This document shows positions 10,312-20,882 of a stretch of DNA of 64,000 nt, piece after piece. A program made the translations under genes and the position numbers. Origin of the DNA: Agrostemma githago (Eukaryota > Streptophyta > Magnoliopsida > Caryophyllales > Caryophyllaceae); contig OY288242.1 of the NCBI GenBank assembly GCA_958450325.1, positions 64,929,562 to 64,993,561 on the forward strand, read 5' to 3'. Each line of letters opens with the position of its first letter. Positions within the stretch are counted from its first letter, which is position 1. The notes under the pieces were generated by a model that did no database searches, was not told the origin of the DNA, and worked only from the letters and a program-made list of their open reading frames with translations.

Positions 10312-11061
10312 CTAATCATCATCTAAATCTGGAGAATGGTCTCCAGGGCTGCTTTGACCCCCGAAGTCCGACCCCCAATCCCAGTCTGGGGTGTCCTTGA
10401 AAGGGTCATCAGGGAGTCCATCCTCATCCCTGTCGCTCAAACAGCCAAGACCCTCACTGTCATCGGAGTCCCGGCTGCTGTCATCCCAATCCCTGCCATA
10501 GGGAACAGCTTGGGATTCATCACAAGTACGACAACCTGTTCTCTTCACAGGAGAAGAGGGGCCTGACCCCAGGGAGGAATCCGCATCAGAGCAGTCGGGG
10601 TCAAACTGTTCAGGGTGCAGCCACGGGAAACATTCGTAGCATCCCCGATCAAAGCACCCACCTCCCTGAGGACAGCGCTTAAATCTGGAAGCAGCAGGAG
10701 GCGAAGATCTCTTGGGGCGCTTGCCCGCCCTGATGGAGGCTTTTCGACCACTCCAACGAGGGTGTGGCCGTGAACGACGGCTGCGGCAGATGGCCCGGTA
10801 AGCCGCCCGAGCATACCAGAGTCTCCAAAATCCTCTAAAAAGAAAAATGACGGTGCGAAGTCCATGGCGAGTCACGAATTTTTTGATCCAAACATGATTT
10901 AACGAAGAAAGTGGAGAAATTGAGGGTGAGTTAAGCAAAAATGACGAGGAAAGCTGGGATTTATACAAGTGAAAATGCAACATTAATGGCATACCAACCA
11001 CCCTGGAAGGGAAAGCCACCAATCGCAAACTCTTCACGGTTCCCAAAAATCCATCAAGCAA
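10312..11061 (-). CDS. Element A antisense ORF 2, unrecognised protein
   Basis: This 249-codon frame lies upstream of antisense ORF 1 on the same strand. I do not recognise it. Residues about 90-140 are Arg/Lys-rich (RSRRSRPHPRWSGRK). A Cys-containing patch follows (RCPQGGGCFDRGCYECFPW), then a Ser/Asp-rich acidic C-terminus ending DLDDD. The start is uncertain. A TATA-like TATAAAT on the minus strand near 10960-10967 falls inside the frame, and an alternative ATG at 10865 opens a different 106-codon frame. An intron is possible. It may be a second accessory protein of the Tat element or a chance frame. Confidence 0.4.
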   Translation of the reverse strand: MLDGFLGTVKSLRLVAFPSRVVGMPLMLHFHLYKSQLSSSFLLNSPSISPLSSLNHVWIKKFVTRHGLRTVIFLFRGFWRLWYARAAYRAICRSRRSRPHPRWSGRKASIRAGKRPKRSSPPAASRFKRCPQGGGCFDRGCYECFPWLHPEQFDPDCSDADSSLGSGPSSPVKRTGCRTCDESQAVPYGRDWDDSSRDSDDSEGLGCLSDRDEDGLPDDPFKDTPDWDWGSDFGGQSSPGDHSPDLDDD

Positions 11062-11246
11062 AGAAGTATAATCATTGCAAGAAACCCCTCAACTCTTTGC
11101 ATATATGACACAAACTGTGCTTCATTCCTCGGGAAGGTTCAAAGCATTAAAAGCTGCAGCAAAAGTGAAAATAAGTCAACCGCCCTCCAAGCAAGAGTCG
11201 CCAGCCGGAGGGAAGCCTTGCTCCCCCCCAGCTTACGAGGGCCATT
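11062..11246 (+). other. Element A 3' untranslated end before the LTR
   Basis: This is a short non-coding stretch. A canonical polypurine tract is not obvious next to the LTR; GGAGGGAAG near 11211 is the nearest purine run. Confidence 0.4.
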
Positions 11247-11931
11247 TGATTGGGGTCGGCAGCCTGACACTAGCGGCCTGCTAAGCAGGCTCCCAGAGGA
11301 TTGTCAATTAAAGCCCAGAAACCGACCCGGCAAACAGTCAAAATGAAGAACATATAAGTAGGAAGAACTACTAAGGAAAATAGCCGACCGTCGGGCCAGT
11401 AGGGTGACACAGCCTGCTGGAGCGTAGCTCTCACAGCTCAAAACCCGTCTACCCCCTGGGGAGATCCCCGCAGGCAGGGCATAAATCCCCAGGGGCCCTC
11501 TCGTCATTTTGGCTAAGGTAATTGAGAGTGGGTGGATGAGAAGACGCCACTTGTCACCTCCTTATCCACCCATTCTCCTTCTACTCCCCTCTCTTGTGGG
11601 AAGGTATAAACACTCTCCCATTTCCCACAAGGAGGGGGTTGGATTTTCTCTCTCTAGAACTCTTACTCTAAAATTGCCGCCCAGTTCCTCACGAGCTGGG
11701 TTTCTCAAGGCATCCACAGACTAACTTAGGCATCGGAGAGGGTTTCCTCGGACAACCTCCGAGGCCCTGTGCGTTCTCTGTGCAGGGAGCCTGCCCAATC
11801 CGCCGGAAAGGTCCGACTGAAGGAGTAGGAGGAAGGAGAGTGTCAAGATTGATCAGTGAACATTCAGAGCAACACTGAACGATTCAAATCCGAATTCCAC
11901 GTCGGGTTAATTGATTCCAATAACCGGAACA
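11247..11931 (+). repeat. Element A 3' LTR
   Basis: This 685-bp LTR begins TGATTGGGG and ends CCGGAACA, followed by the target duplication ATAGG at 11932-11936. Its TATA variant TATAAACA is at 11605-11612. It is the same length as the 5' LTR with about 19 substitutions by eye, clustered around 11400-11490. Confidence 0.92.
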
Positions 11932-12121
11932 ATAGGAATTCGGTAAGGATGATGAATATGGGATTAGATTAGATTTTGGTGAAGAAATTGGAGGATTAGA
12001 AGTGATTTAGGGTGGTAGGATTTGGGGGTTTTTGGGTTTTTGAGGTTTATTTGAGGAGAGAGAGAGAGGAAAAAGGGTTATATGAAGAAGAAAAGGGGGG
12101 TTAGGTGAGTATAAGGTGACG

Positions 12122-12459
12122 CGGGGTAAAGTTTCACCCGGTGGTCACCATCGGGTGAAATTTCACCCGACGGTCTTCGGACCATTTCTCGCCAATTCTG
12201 CGCAATTCACCGTCGGGCGAAGTTTCGCCCGGTGAGAGTCCACCGGGTGAAATTTCACCAGACGGATTTTTCCGTCTATTTCCAAGTCGCGAGTAAGTTT
12301 ACCGTCGGGCGAAGTTTTGCCCGGTGAGATTCCACCGGGTGAAATTTCACCCGAAGGATTTTTCCGTCAAATCATTAGTTCCAGCTTAATTGCCATCGGG
12401 TGAAGTTTCACCCGATGGACCTAGGGCAACAATTGCACTAGGTGAAGTTTCACCCGCTG
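12122..12459 (-). repeat. Eight-unit dyad-palindrome cluster, interior of element B
   Basis: Eight units of about 26 bp share the core CGGGTGAAACTTCACCCG or variants: about 12122-12144 (decayed), 12148-12173, 12209-12234, 12241-12265, 12301-12326, 12332-12357, 12392-12418 and 12436-12459. Some units have GGGCGAA paired with TTCGCCC instead of GGGTGAA with TTCACCC, so both arms changed together. The cluster lies between the protease end and the second ORF and corresponds unit by unit to 20883-21218 in C. Confidence 0.9.
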
Positions 12460-12723
12460 AGATCCTCCACTCCAAATAAGCCTTTTTGCTGCGAAAATTC
12501 CCTTGGCTTGGTCCAAACCACCCTTAACTCTTTGATAAAACCAATCTTCTCAACCCATGTATTTACTACATGGGGAAAAACTCTCTTTATCATTGTAGAA
12601 TAACCCAAAAATTCCGAAAGAAATCTTCACAATTCCTGCAGGTGCCATAAGAAGCAAGCTCCAAAGGAAAAATCCAAAAGCTATTGTCCAAGAAAAATAA
12701 AAGAGTACGAATTATAAATATAT
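12460..12723 (-). other. Element B spacer between protease and palindromes
   Basis: This non-coding stretch is homologous to 20573-20882 of element C. It is the junction where RT, RNase H and integrase would be expected. Confidence 0.7.
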
Positions 12724-13741
12724 TTACAAGGTGGTTATTGTGGACACCACCAAACCGAATCCAATTTCAAGTTGAATGTTACCGATCTTGAACTCTCTTC
12801 TAAACTCCGGCAAGCCCATAAGTCGTTTTACCTTGGGAAGCATGGCAAATTCCTCTGGAATACCTTCTTTCGAGGTAGGACCAAGTATGAATAGGGCACC
12901 ATTGTCTTCGGTCGTTGTCATAATTAAGATCTTCAGTGGATGGTTCTTCGTTGGATGGAAATTCCACCATTTAATATTCCATTGTTCCCCACCAAAAGAA
13001 TTCTCAGGAAGGAACGCGGGTAGCACAAATTGAACCGTGTCATTAGCAACATTGAAAGATAGTCGCCCTCTTTTCACATCAGTGATTACTCCACCGGTAG
13101 CTAGGAAAGGCCGTCCCAAGAGAATAGGATTCCGCTCCTCTATAGGCATGCATGTCGAGAATAACAAAATTGATGGGGATGTATAGTTTCCCCACGTTAA
13201 CCATGAGGTTGCGGGCTAGACCATAAGGCTCCTTTGTAGTCTCATCGGCCACTTGAACATTAAGTGGAAAGTAGTCCAAATCCTTAATGTTGATGGTACG
13301 AGCAATGGCTAGGGGCATTAGGCTAATGTCGGCGCCTAAGTCACACAAGGCTCGGTCTATCAAGACATGATCTATGGAACAAGGTATAGAAAAACTACCT
13401 GGATCACCTAGTTTGATGGGGATTGTAACTTTTGGGGTGACTCTTGGGGAAACAAGAGCTTATTCCCTAACGGTGGGTTTCAAAATAATGTCTCGGATAT
13501 ACTCAAATGGGGTAGGCATGGAAGGACTTGTATCAATGTTTTCTAGTAGATCGGTGAAGGTTATCTTGTCCAAAGCTTGATTGTTTAAAGGGACTTGAGG
13601 CATGCTGTTTAGGGGTGGCACATCAATTCTAGAAACTAAGTTCATAGCTTTCCAAGGAATTTGTTCTATCGCATATGCAAGGTCCCTCACTAGGTATTTG
13701 GAGGGATCTCTCTTCGGTTTCTTGGTCACGTCCCTAACCAC
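12724..13741 (-). pseudogene. Element B aspartic protease region, frameshifted
   Basis: Three overlapping minus-strand frames together cover the Athila-type protease. The frame at 13741-13460 is the linker. The frame at 13363-13079 holds ALCDLGADISLMPLAIARTI, in which DLGA takes the place of the usual DTGA/DSGA. The frame at 13167-12724 holds NPILLGRPFLATGGVITDV. The protein then ends and no RT follows. Frame changes near 13370-13460 and 13120-13160 break this copy. The same domain in the same order is found in C at 19954-20572. Confidence 0.8.
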
Positions 13742-13892
13742 ATTCTCGTCAAAGTGGATAGTTGAAGGTTGAGGTGTAGAGGACTGTTCACCGATTCCTC
13801 GTTGCTCACTACCTTAACGGCATTCATGGATGCATAATTGGGGGCACAAGTTGGTTCATGAGAAAATTGAGCTCGCGAAGCGACACGTGCCT

Positions 13893-15392
13893 CTAAAGTT
13901 CGAGTCTAGCCTGATTTGATGCATTTTCCTTCAACAAGTATTTAAGCATCTCTTGCATATCATAAGATGGTAGAGAGTTACCTTGAGTGTACCTAGAGGG
14001 GCCTTGATTGCATTGAGGGTAAAATCCAAAGGAATGACAGTAATTAGATTGATAGGGCCCTTGAGGATAGTAATTTCCTTGATTAACATGATTTTCATGA
14101 GGATAACTTTGTTGATGGTCAAACCCGTAAGAATTAGAATAAGCCCTTTGATTGGGGGCTCTTGGGATTGCATGATCTGGATAAGGATACGATCCTTGGG
14201 GTGGCATGGAATAGAATCCGGCTTTCAAATTGGAATTTTGCATGCGAGGTGCTTCATAGGTTCCTCGGCCATCAACTCGATGTACATTATTGTCCTTTAT
14301 CATACACAAATTGGAGCCGTGGTCATATTTCCCGCAATGATCAGATTGGATCTCAACGCAATACAATTTGGCTGGTGAAATGGATGATCGTCTTGGTGAA
14401 CTCACCCTTCTTGGTGGAGTTGATCTTCTTGGAGATGTTTTAGTCTTGGGTGGAGAATTGGCTCTAGCAACATATATTTCAAATCGCTTAACCAACTCCT
14501 TGACTCTAACTTCAAGAGCGACTCTCCTTTGGATTGACAACATTGACTCACCACGTAGCTCTCCATGTTGGTCATTTTTGGAATATTCACCATTCTTGGC
14601 TATCCTTTCAATAAGTTTCTCGGATTCGGTTTCATCGAGCAAGAAGAAATCGTCTTTTGCCACCGTATTGACATTATCTTTGGCGCTATCCAATAAGGAG
14701 TTGAAGAAAATATAAAGTAAAAGCCAATTAGGAATGTCGTGGTGCGGACACTTCCTTTGCAAGATCCGGAATCTTTCCCAAGCTTCATTTATACTCTCAT
14801 TGTCACTTTGTCGGAAGGTGTGAATCTCCATCCGATATTGATTGGTCTTGGAAGGTGGGTAATACTTTTCTAGAAATGCATTGTCTAATTGATCCCAAGT
14901 TTGAAAGGTGTCATTGGGGTGGCTTTGTATCCATCTCCTAGCATCATCTTGTAAGGTTTTAGGGAACAAAAGCCTATGAAATTGGCACGAAGTAAGTCCA
15001 TTCAGTTTCATTCGAACTAGCTTCTCTTTAAATGTCGCCATGTGTTCTAGAGCATCTTCTTGTGGAAGCCCATGATAAGTGTCTTGTTGGACTATGGCAA
15101 TTAAAGAAGCCTTGAGCTCAAAGTCATCGGGTATGGTTCCATATGCGACTGGAGAACAAGTTTGTTCATTGGTAGGTTGGACTATGTTTGTTTGTTTATA
15201 GAGGTGGTTTTTGAAGGGAGAAGATGGAAGGGAAATTTTGTAGGAGTTTTGGGAAGGTTGGGTGGGTGATGAGTTGATGAAAGATATGGATGATGTTTCA
15301 CTTTGGTTGAGTTGAGGGTCGAAATAATAATAACGCTTCGCTTGCACCGATTTAGAAAAAGCAATGCCGAATATAACTGTTTCTGAACACAA
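13893..15392 (-). CDS. Element B gag (Athila-type)
   Basis: This 499-codon ORF has the retrotransposon gag domain at about residues 95-260. Diagnostic Athila-like strings include FLEKYYPPSKTNQYRMEIHT and EAWERFRILQRKCPHHDIPN. A basic Arg/Ser stretch (TPPRRVSSPRRSS) precedes a CCHC zinc knuckle that here lacks its first cysteine (SDHCGKYDHGSNLC against CYHCGKYDHDSDLC in C). The ATG at 15392 lies about 120 bp downstream of the primer site. The product would be the capsid/nucleocapsid protein. Coding potential extends past the stop into the protease only after frame changes. Confidence 0.82.
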   Translation of the reverse strand: MCSETVIFGIAFSKSVQAKRYYYFDPQLNQSETSSISFINSSPTQPSQNSYKISLPSSPFKNHLYKQTNIVQPTNEQTCSPVAYGTIPDDFELKASLIAIVQQDTYHGLPQEDALEHMATFKEKLVRMKLNGLTSCQFHRLLFPKTLQDDARRWIQSHPNDTFQTWDQLDNAFLEKYYPPSKTNQYRMEIHTFRQSDNESINEAWERFRILQRKCPHHDIPNWLLLYIFFNSLLDSAKDNVNTVAKDDFFLLDETESEKLIERIAKNGEYSKNDQHGELRGESMLSIQRRVALEVRVKELVKRFEIYVARANSPPKTKTSPRRSTPPRRVSSPRRSSISPAKLYCVEIQSDHCGKYDHGSNLCMIKDNNVHRVDGRGTYEAPRMQNSNLKAGFYSMPPQGSYPYPDHAIPRAPNQRAYSNSYGFDHQQSYPHENHVNQGNYYPQGPYQSNYCHSFGFYPQCNQGPSRYTQGNSLPSYDMQEMLKYLLKENASNQARLEL

Positions 15393-15510
15393 CTCAATTC
15401 AAAGGTGAGACTCCTAGCACCAGGTGGTACTAGGGTAGAAGGGGAAATAAAACTAAAACAATTAACCAAACAGAACTAAAACAAGACTTAATCAACTAAA
15501 TACCGCTGCG

Positions 15511-15528
15511 TCTCGGGCAACAGCGCCA
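15511..15528 (-). other. Primer binding site of element B, tRNA-Asp type
   Basis: The minus strand reads TGGCGCTGTTGCCCGAGA three bases after the LTR end. It is close to the complement of plant tRNA-Asp (TGGCGCCGTTGCCGGGGA). It fixes the 3' boundary of the LTR. Confidence 0.75.
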
Positions 15529-16790
15529 TTTTGACGGCGCAAGCGTCGCGACCAGCGTGATCAAACGATATTTATAGTCCTAACTATCTACTACATAGCA
15601 GTGGTAAGTCGGGGTCGAACCTCTGAAAACAGGGTGAAGTATTCGGTTAAGTCTGGAAATAATTGCGATTGGGGTCTAAAAAGGGGGTTTTGGGACGAAA
15701 TAATTAAACTAAGACAAGCGAATTAAGCAACTAAAACGAGAAACAATAATGATAAAGGTGTTAGGGAGAGTTGGGGAGTCGGAATTTGAGACAAGGATAC
15801 AAACATCACAAGAATTATCACAAGATGAATAAGAGGAGGAACCACCTTTCGGTTTCCCTACCCGACCTAGCTTAAACCCGCTTTCGCGACGAGCAAACTA
15901 AAGTCTCAAGACGCAATTACCCAAACCCCGAGTTTCCCCATATCGATTCAGGTGAGTCAGGCTAACCTAGTTGATCAGGCTAAGTCAATTATGACACAAT
16001 AATAATCCCAAGCAAGACAAATCACCCTCAAATGCAATAGTTCTCACAAAATGAAACCCGAATCTAGAATTCCTCCTTCCCTAGCCCCCTAACTAAAATA
16101 TACTCACTATCCATACAAAATATAATAAAACAAATATTAGGGAGACTAGAAGAAAGACAAAGCATGATGATTAAAAATGAATGAAAATTAATCTAGCACA
16201 AAAGAAAGAAAATTACTACTAAAATGATAACTAAACAAGGAAATAAACAACAAGGCAAAAATAAGGGAAAACAAATGCTAAAGAGGAAAATGAAGAAACA
16301 AACAAAGGAGAGAGAAAAACAAGGAATTACTAACAATGGGATTTAAAACAACACTAACATAAGAAACTACAAGACAAAGAAACAATGGATTAAGAAAAGA
16401 TTAAAAAGGAAACTAATTAATGGAGAAAGGGAGAAGGAAAGAAAGTACCAACTACGTAGATAATGAAAGGAAGAAGATGAAGATTAAAATAAAGCTTGAA
16501 GAAGAAAATGGAAGAACTTTGTCACCCAATTCTTGCAAAACCTTTTCAACCTTCAAATAAACCCAAATTTTCAACAAAGATGGAAGCTTGATTGTAGAAA
16601 TGGAAGATTAACATAAATTGGAAGATTAATAATAATCTATTATAAGGAATAATAATAATCTAATTGAGAAAGTTTACTAGGAACTAAGAAGATGAACTAA
16701 CTAATTATGAGCTACTACAATGGAGATCTACCTAAACAATCTAAAGAGGCACTAATCTAGGGTGTGTAATGTGGCACACTTAGCGTTAAC

Positions 16791-16798
16791 TATATATA
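16791..16798 (-). promoter_or_regulatory. TATA box in element B LTR
   Basis: TATATATA lies about 130 bp downstream (in transcription direction) of the palindrome cluster. The homologous site in C is TATACATA at 30511-30518. Confidence 0.55.
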
Positions 16799-16928
16799 CT
16801 AAGCCCTTAATGGGTCACACAACTTAAGACCCATGATCCAATCTTCTTCCTTTAATTAGACCTTCACCCTATGCATCTTCACATGGAAAAACTTCACCCC
16901 GTGATTAATTGGCATTCAGGAGCTAATA

Positions 16929-17154
16929 CCGCCGGGTGAAATTTCACCCGGTCATTTTACCCGATGGAACTTTCTCTAGAAATGCAATTTTGGCGCTTCT
17001 TTACCGACGGGCGAAACTTCACCCGGTGGTGAAAGTTTCGCCCGGTCATTTCGCCCGGTGGTGAGTGCTCTCAAAAATCTTCGGGGAGGTGGAAAATGCC
17101 GTCGGGTGAAACTTCACCCGATGGTGACTCATCGGGGGAAACTTCACCCGATGG
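16929..17154 (-). repeat. Palindrome cluster in U3 of element B LTR
   Basis: Clear units lie at 16929-16952, 17003-17029, 17099-17124 and 17129-17154, with a complex overlapping unit at 17027-17062. The cores are the same GGGTGAA/TTCACCC and GGGCGAA/TTCGCCC type as in the interior cluster. Confidence 0.88.
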
Positions 17155-17456
17155 TTTTCTGCCACTTTTTCCGGTCTCTTTCTTTGCCGATCGATTGGAT
17201 TACTTAAACTTTCCATTGTGTGCTTTGCTCTTCGGACAATATCTCTCTCTTTCATGCTCATGGAAGCTCGAACACGTTTTTGGTCGAAAATCCTGTCAAA
17301 ATAGACAAAAAACTACCAAAAACACGTAAAATGTAAAAGAGAGACGCTAATGCGAAAAATACTCAAAATAGGGCGATAATCCCACTCTAGTCTCGCAAAA
17401 CGGAGGAAAAACGGGCTTAAATGGGAGGAAAAACGGTCCAAATTTGACACACAACA

Positions 17457-18818
17457 GGCGCCTTGACCCTTAGGCGCCTGGGGCGGCGCGCCTCAGAATA
17501 TGGATGTCACCTTCTATGCAGCCTATTCGGGTATTATACGAACTTTAGGCAGCGTTTTATTATCGAATGCGTTCGATATAAAAGTTCGATTTGTCGTCGC
17601 AAAACTTAGGTCCTTTGCGTTTCGGCGTCGTAATTTGGCTTTTTAGAGCTTACGACGCTCGATTTAGTGTCACCGAACGTTTGCTCTGATCGAGTTTTAA
17701 AATAGTTTTTGTTATATTAGTATACGCGGTATTTATATTTGACGGAAATGTAAATAATGATAATGTAAATGTTAGTCGGTTAAGAAAGAAAGTATAATGT
17801 TAGATGCGACATTAAAATGAACAAAAAGTAAAGGCGTTTTAGGGGGTTGACTCGCCTTTAAACAATCAAACACGCGGGGTGACGGGATAAGCGACCTGCA
17901 ACATCAAGTGCAATACTCTCGTATTCGTGTTTCCTTATCCCCTCATCCTTTGTATTCGATACGTAAAAGGGAGAGTATTTTATAGTCGAGTTAGTAGTTA
18001 GCGTTGCGATAAATAAAGATTAGTACAACGATAAAATAAAAGTTAGTGGTTAGTTAGTAATCAATAAACAAAAATAAGAGATAAAGAGATTAAAGAAACG
18101 GGGTTTGTTTACACCCTCAACCTACATGCTTAAATGTCTCGGAAACGAACTCGTCTAGTAGCGGCAAAGGCGTGGGAGTGTAGAGAATGTAGGTGAGTTA
18201 AGGTGTGTTTGTGGAAGGGAAAGGCTCTCGGTTTTCTGAAAATGAGTTTCGAGAAATGATTTTTCGACCTTTAAAACGTCGGAGGTAAGGGTGTATTTAT
18301 AGAGTTTTGCGAAATGCTTCGGCTCGATAGTTGGACGCCCGGAATGAGGCGGTTAAAGACTCGGGCGCCCCGGCTTAGGCGGCTCAGTTCTGAGATGCTT
18401 GGTTGCAAGCAGTCGAAGTTGCGCGTATCAGAAATCGCCCAAAATACGGATTGATATCCGTGCTATTCAAGGCATGATTTGATCCGATTGATTTCTGATT
18501 GATTCACGTATTTGGACATCATTTGGGATTTTTGTTTTCGGGTTTCGACTTTGACCGGTTTCGGCTCGGTCACAAAAGATCGTTTTGCCCCCGGTGGCGG
18601 TTTTAGCTCAAAATAGCTTTATTTTATTAGAAATGACTCATTGAGTCTGGATTTGAGGTCGGTTTTGAGAGATTCACACTCCGCTAAGTGCCCACATCGG
18701 ATACTATGGATTCTGAGACCGTATTCGAGCATATTAAATCATGTTTACGTCCGATCATCATCGGGTGTTTTGTTGGAGACTACTATAGACACAAGCAGTC
18801 AAAATGCGGGTGTCTACA
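17457..18818 (-). mobile_element. Fragment E: LTR-like sequence interrupting element C
   Basis: This block begins on the minus strand with TGTAGACACCCGC (18818) and is cut at 17457 by element B. It separates C's gag at 18819 from C's missing 5' part. The TG start and insertion inside a coding region suggest an LTR or solo LTR. The other end is off the left edge beyond B. It holds GC-rich GGCGCC-type short repeats at 17457-17490 but no coding frame that I trust. Confidence 0.55.
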
Positions 18819-20572
18819 ATGTTGCTAGTGCCAACTCTCTACCCAAGACTAGAAAAATTCCAAGAAGATTGACTCCACCAAGGAGGGTGAGTTCTCCAAG
18901 ACGATCATCCATTTCACCACCCAAATTGTATCGAGTTGAAATCCCATGCTATCATTGCGGAAAGTATGACCACGACTCCGATTTGTGTATGAGACAGGAG
19001 AATGTAAATCAAGTTGATGCTCAAGGCACCTATGAAGCACCTTATATGCAAAATCCTAATTGGATAACCATATTTTATTTCATGACATCCCAAGAATCAT
19101 ATTCTTGCCAAGATCATGCAATTCCAAGAGCCCCAATCAAATGGCTTATTCTAATTCTTATGGGTTTGACCATCAACAAAGATATCCTCATGGAAACCAT
19201 GCTAATCAAGGAAAGTACTATTCCCAAGGGCCCTCTCAACCTAGTTATGGTCCTTCATTTGAATTTCAACCCCAACGCAATCAAGGCCCCTCAAGGTATA
19301 CTCAAGGCAACTCTCAACCATCTTATGATATTATTCAAGGAACACTTAGGTATTTATTGAAGGAAAACGCATCAAATCGAGCTAGAATCGAAGCCTTAGA
19401 GGCACGTGCCGCCTCGCGAGCTCGATTTTCCCATGAACCGACCTATCTCTCTAATCATTCGTCTGTGAATGTCATAAAGATAGTGAGCAACAAAGAACCG
19501 GTGAAAACCCTCAACCCACAAAACTATACACCTTATCCCTCAATTATCCACTTTGATGAGAATGTGGTTAGGGACGTAACCGAGAAACCAAAGAGAGATC
19601 CCTCTATATACCTAGTAGGAGACCTTGCATATGTGATAGAAAAAATTCCTTGGAAAGCCATGAATAGTTTCTAGAATTGATGTGCCACCTTTGAACGACA
19701 TGCCTCAAGTCTCTTTAAATAACCAAGCTTTGGAAAAGATAACCTTCACCAATCTACTCGAAAACATCGACACAAGCCCCTCTATGCCTACCCCATCTGA
19801 TTATATTCGAGACATTATCTTGCAACCTACTGTGAGGGAAGAAGTTCCCGTTTCGCAAGAGTTACCCCAAAAGTTACAATCCCCATCAAACTGGGTGATC
19901 CGGGTAGTTTTTCTATACCCTGCTCTATAGACCATGTCTTAATAGACCGAGCTTTGTGTGACCTAGGCGCAGATATCAGTCTTATGCCCTTAGCCATTGC
20001 CCGAACTATCAACATTAGGGACATGAACCACTTCCCATTGAATGTGCAGATGGCCGACGAGACTACAAAAGAGCCTTATGGTTTAGCTCGCAACCTCATG
20101 GTCAATGTGGGAAATCTGTACATCCCTACGTTGTTATTCTTGATATGCCTATAGAAGAGTGCAACCCCATTCTCTTGGGACGGCCCTTCTTAGCCACCGG
20201 TGGGGTGATTATTAATGTGAAGAGAGGGCGATTATCTTTCAATGTTGCTAATGACATAGTTCAATTTGTATTGCCCGCATTTCTTCTTGAAAATCTTTTG
20301 GTGGGGAACTATGGAATCAAATGGTAGAATTTCTCTCTAATGAAGAACCATCCACTAAAGATCTCGATTATGATAATGAAGAAGATGATGGTGCCCTATT
20401 CATACTTGGTCCTACCTCCGAAGAAGATATTCCAGAAGAGTTTGCCATGCTTCCTGAGCTAGCACGACTTATCGATTTGCCGGAGTTAAGAAGAGAGTTT
20501 AAGATTGGTAACATCGAGTTTGAAATTAAGACCCAAGACCCTCCGGGTTGCTATTCAAGCAACCCCGATTAA
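18819..20572 (+). pseudogene. Element C gag C-terminus and protease, broken
   Basis: The gag part carries the basic stretch TPPRRVSSPRRSS and a complete zinc knuckle CYHCGKYDHDSDLC (about 18948-18990). It continues in another frame from about 19125 through a glutamine/tyrosine-rich linker, then past stops near 19674 and 19930. The protease reads LCDLGADISLMPLAIARTIN (about 19957) and NPILLGRPFLATGGVIINV (about 20163). The last frame (20321-20572) ends with an acidic tail. No polymerase follows. At least three frame changes or stops prevent translation as one protein. Confidence 0.82.
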
Positions 20573-20882
20573 GCTTGAACAATTTGATTTGGTTTGGTGG
20601 TGTCCACAATAACCACCATGTAAATATTTGTATACTCGCTCTTTTTATTTTTCTCGGACAATAGCTTTTGGTTTTCCTTTGGAGTTTTTTTCTAATGGCA
20701 CTTGCAGGAGTTGTGACGATTTCTTTTAGAGTATTTGGGTTATTCTACTATGATTATGAGAGTTTTTCTCCATGTAGTTAATACATGGATTGAGAGGATT
20801 GGTTTTATTGAAGAATTTAGGTTGGTTTGGACCGAGTCAAGAAGAATTTTCGCAGCAAAAAGCTTATTTTGAGTGGAAAATA
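20573..20882 (+). other. Element C spacer after protease
   Basis: This non-coding stretch matches 12460-12723 of B. It contains GTGTCCACAATAACCACC near 20604 and no ORF. Confidence 0.65.

Larger units (their letters stand above)
591..11931 (+). mobile_element. Element A: Tat-lineage Ty3/gypsy LTR retrotransposon
   Basis: This is a complete element bounded by two 685-bp LTRs (591-1275 and 11247-11931) with TG...CA ends and a 5-bp target duplication ATAGG (586-590 and 11932-11936). The interior runs tRNA-Asp-type primer site, gag-protease-RT-RNase H, integrase remnant, a 135-bp tandem array, and two ORFs on the opposite strand. Reverse-strand ORFs between pol and the 3' LTR, together with the gag zinc knuckle, place it in the Tat lineage. 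I counted about 19 mismatches and no indels between the LTRs (about 97% identity), so the insertion is fairly young. Nonsense codons, a frameshift and loss of most of integrase make it non-autonomous. It lies inside element B. Confidence 0.92.
11932..17456 (-). mobile_element. Element B: non-autonomous Athila-like element, 5' portion
   Basis: On the minus strand the order is 5' LTR (17456-15532), primer site, gag, protease, palindrome cluster, then the second ORF, which resumes at 590 on the other side of element A. No reverse transcriptase, RNase H or integrase lies between protease and palindromes. The sister element C has the same gap. The 5' LTR starts TGTTGTGTGTC at 17456. The 3' LTR is outside the window. 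B is inserted in fragment E. Confidence 0.85.
15532..17456 (-). repeat. Element B 5' LTR (about 1.9 kb)
   Basis: It starts TGTTGTGTGTC at 17456 and ends at 15532 with the minus-strand sequence CCGTCA, just before the primer site. It aligns along its length with the C LTR (29868-31721). It holds a palindrome cluster (16929-17154), a TATA box (16791-16798), a long A-rich (minus strand T-rich) segment and a conserved GGTTCGACCCCGACTTACC-type U5 motif near 15604-15622. No coding sequence is present. Confidence 0.88.
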
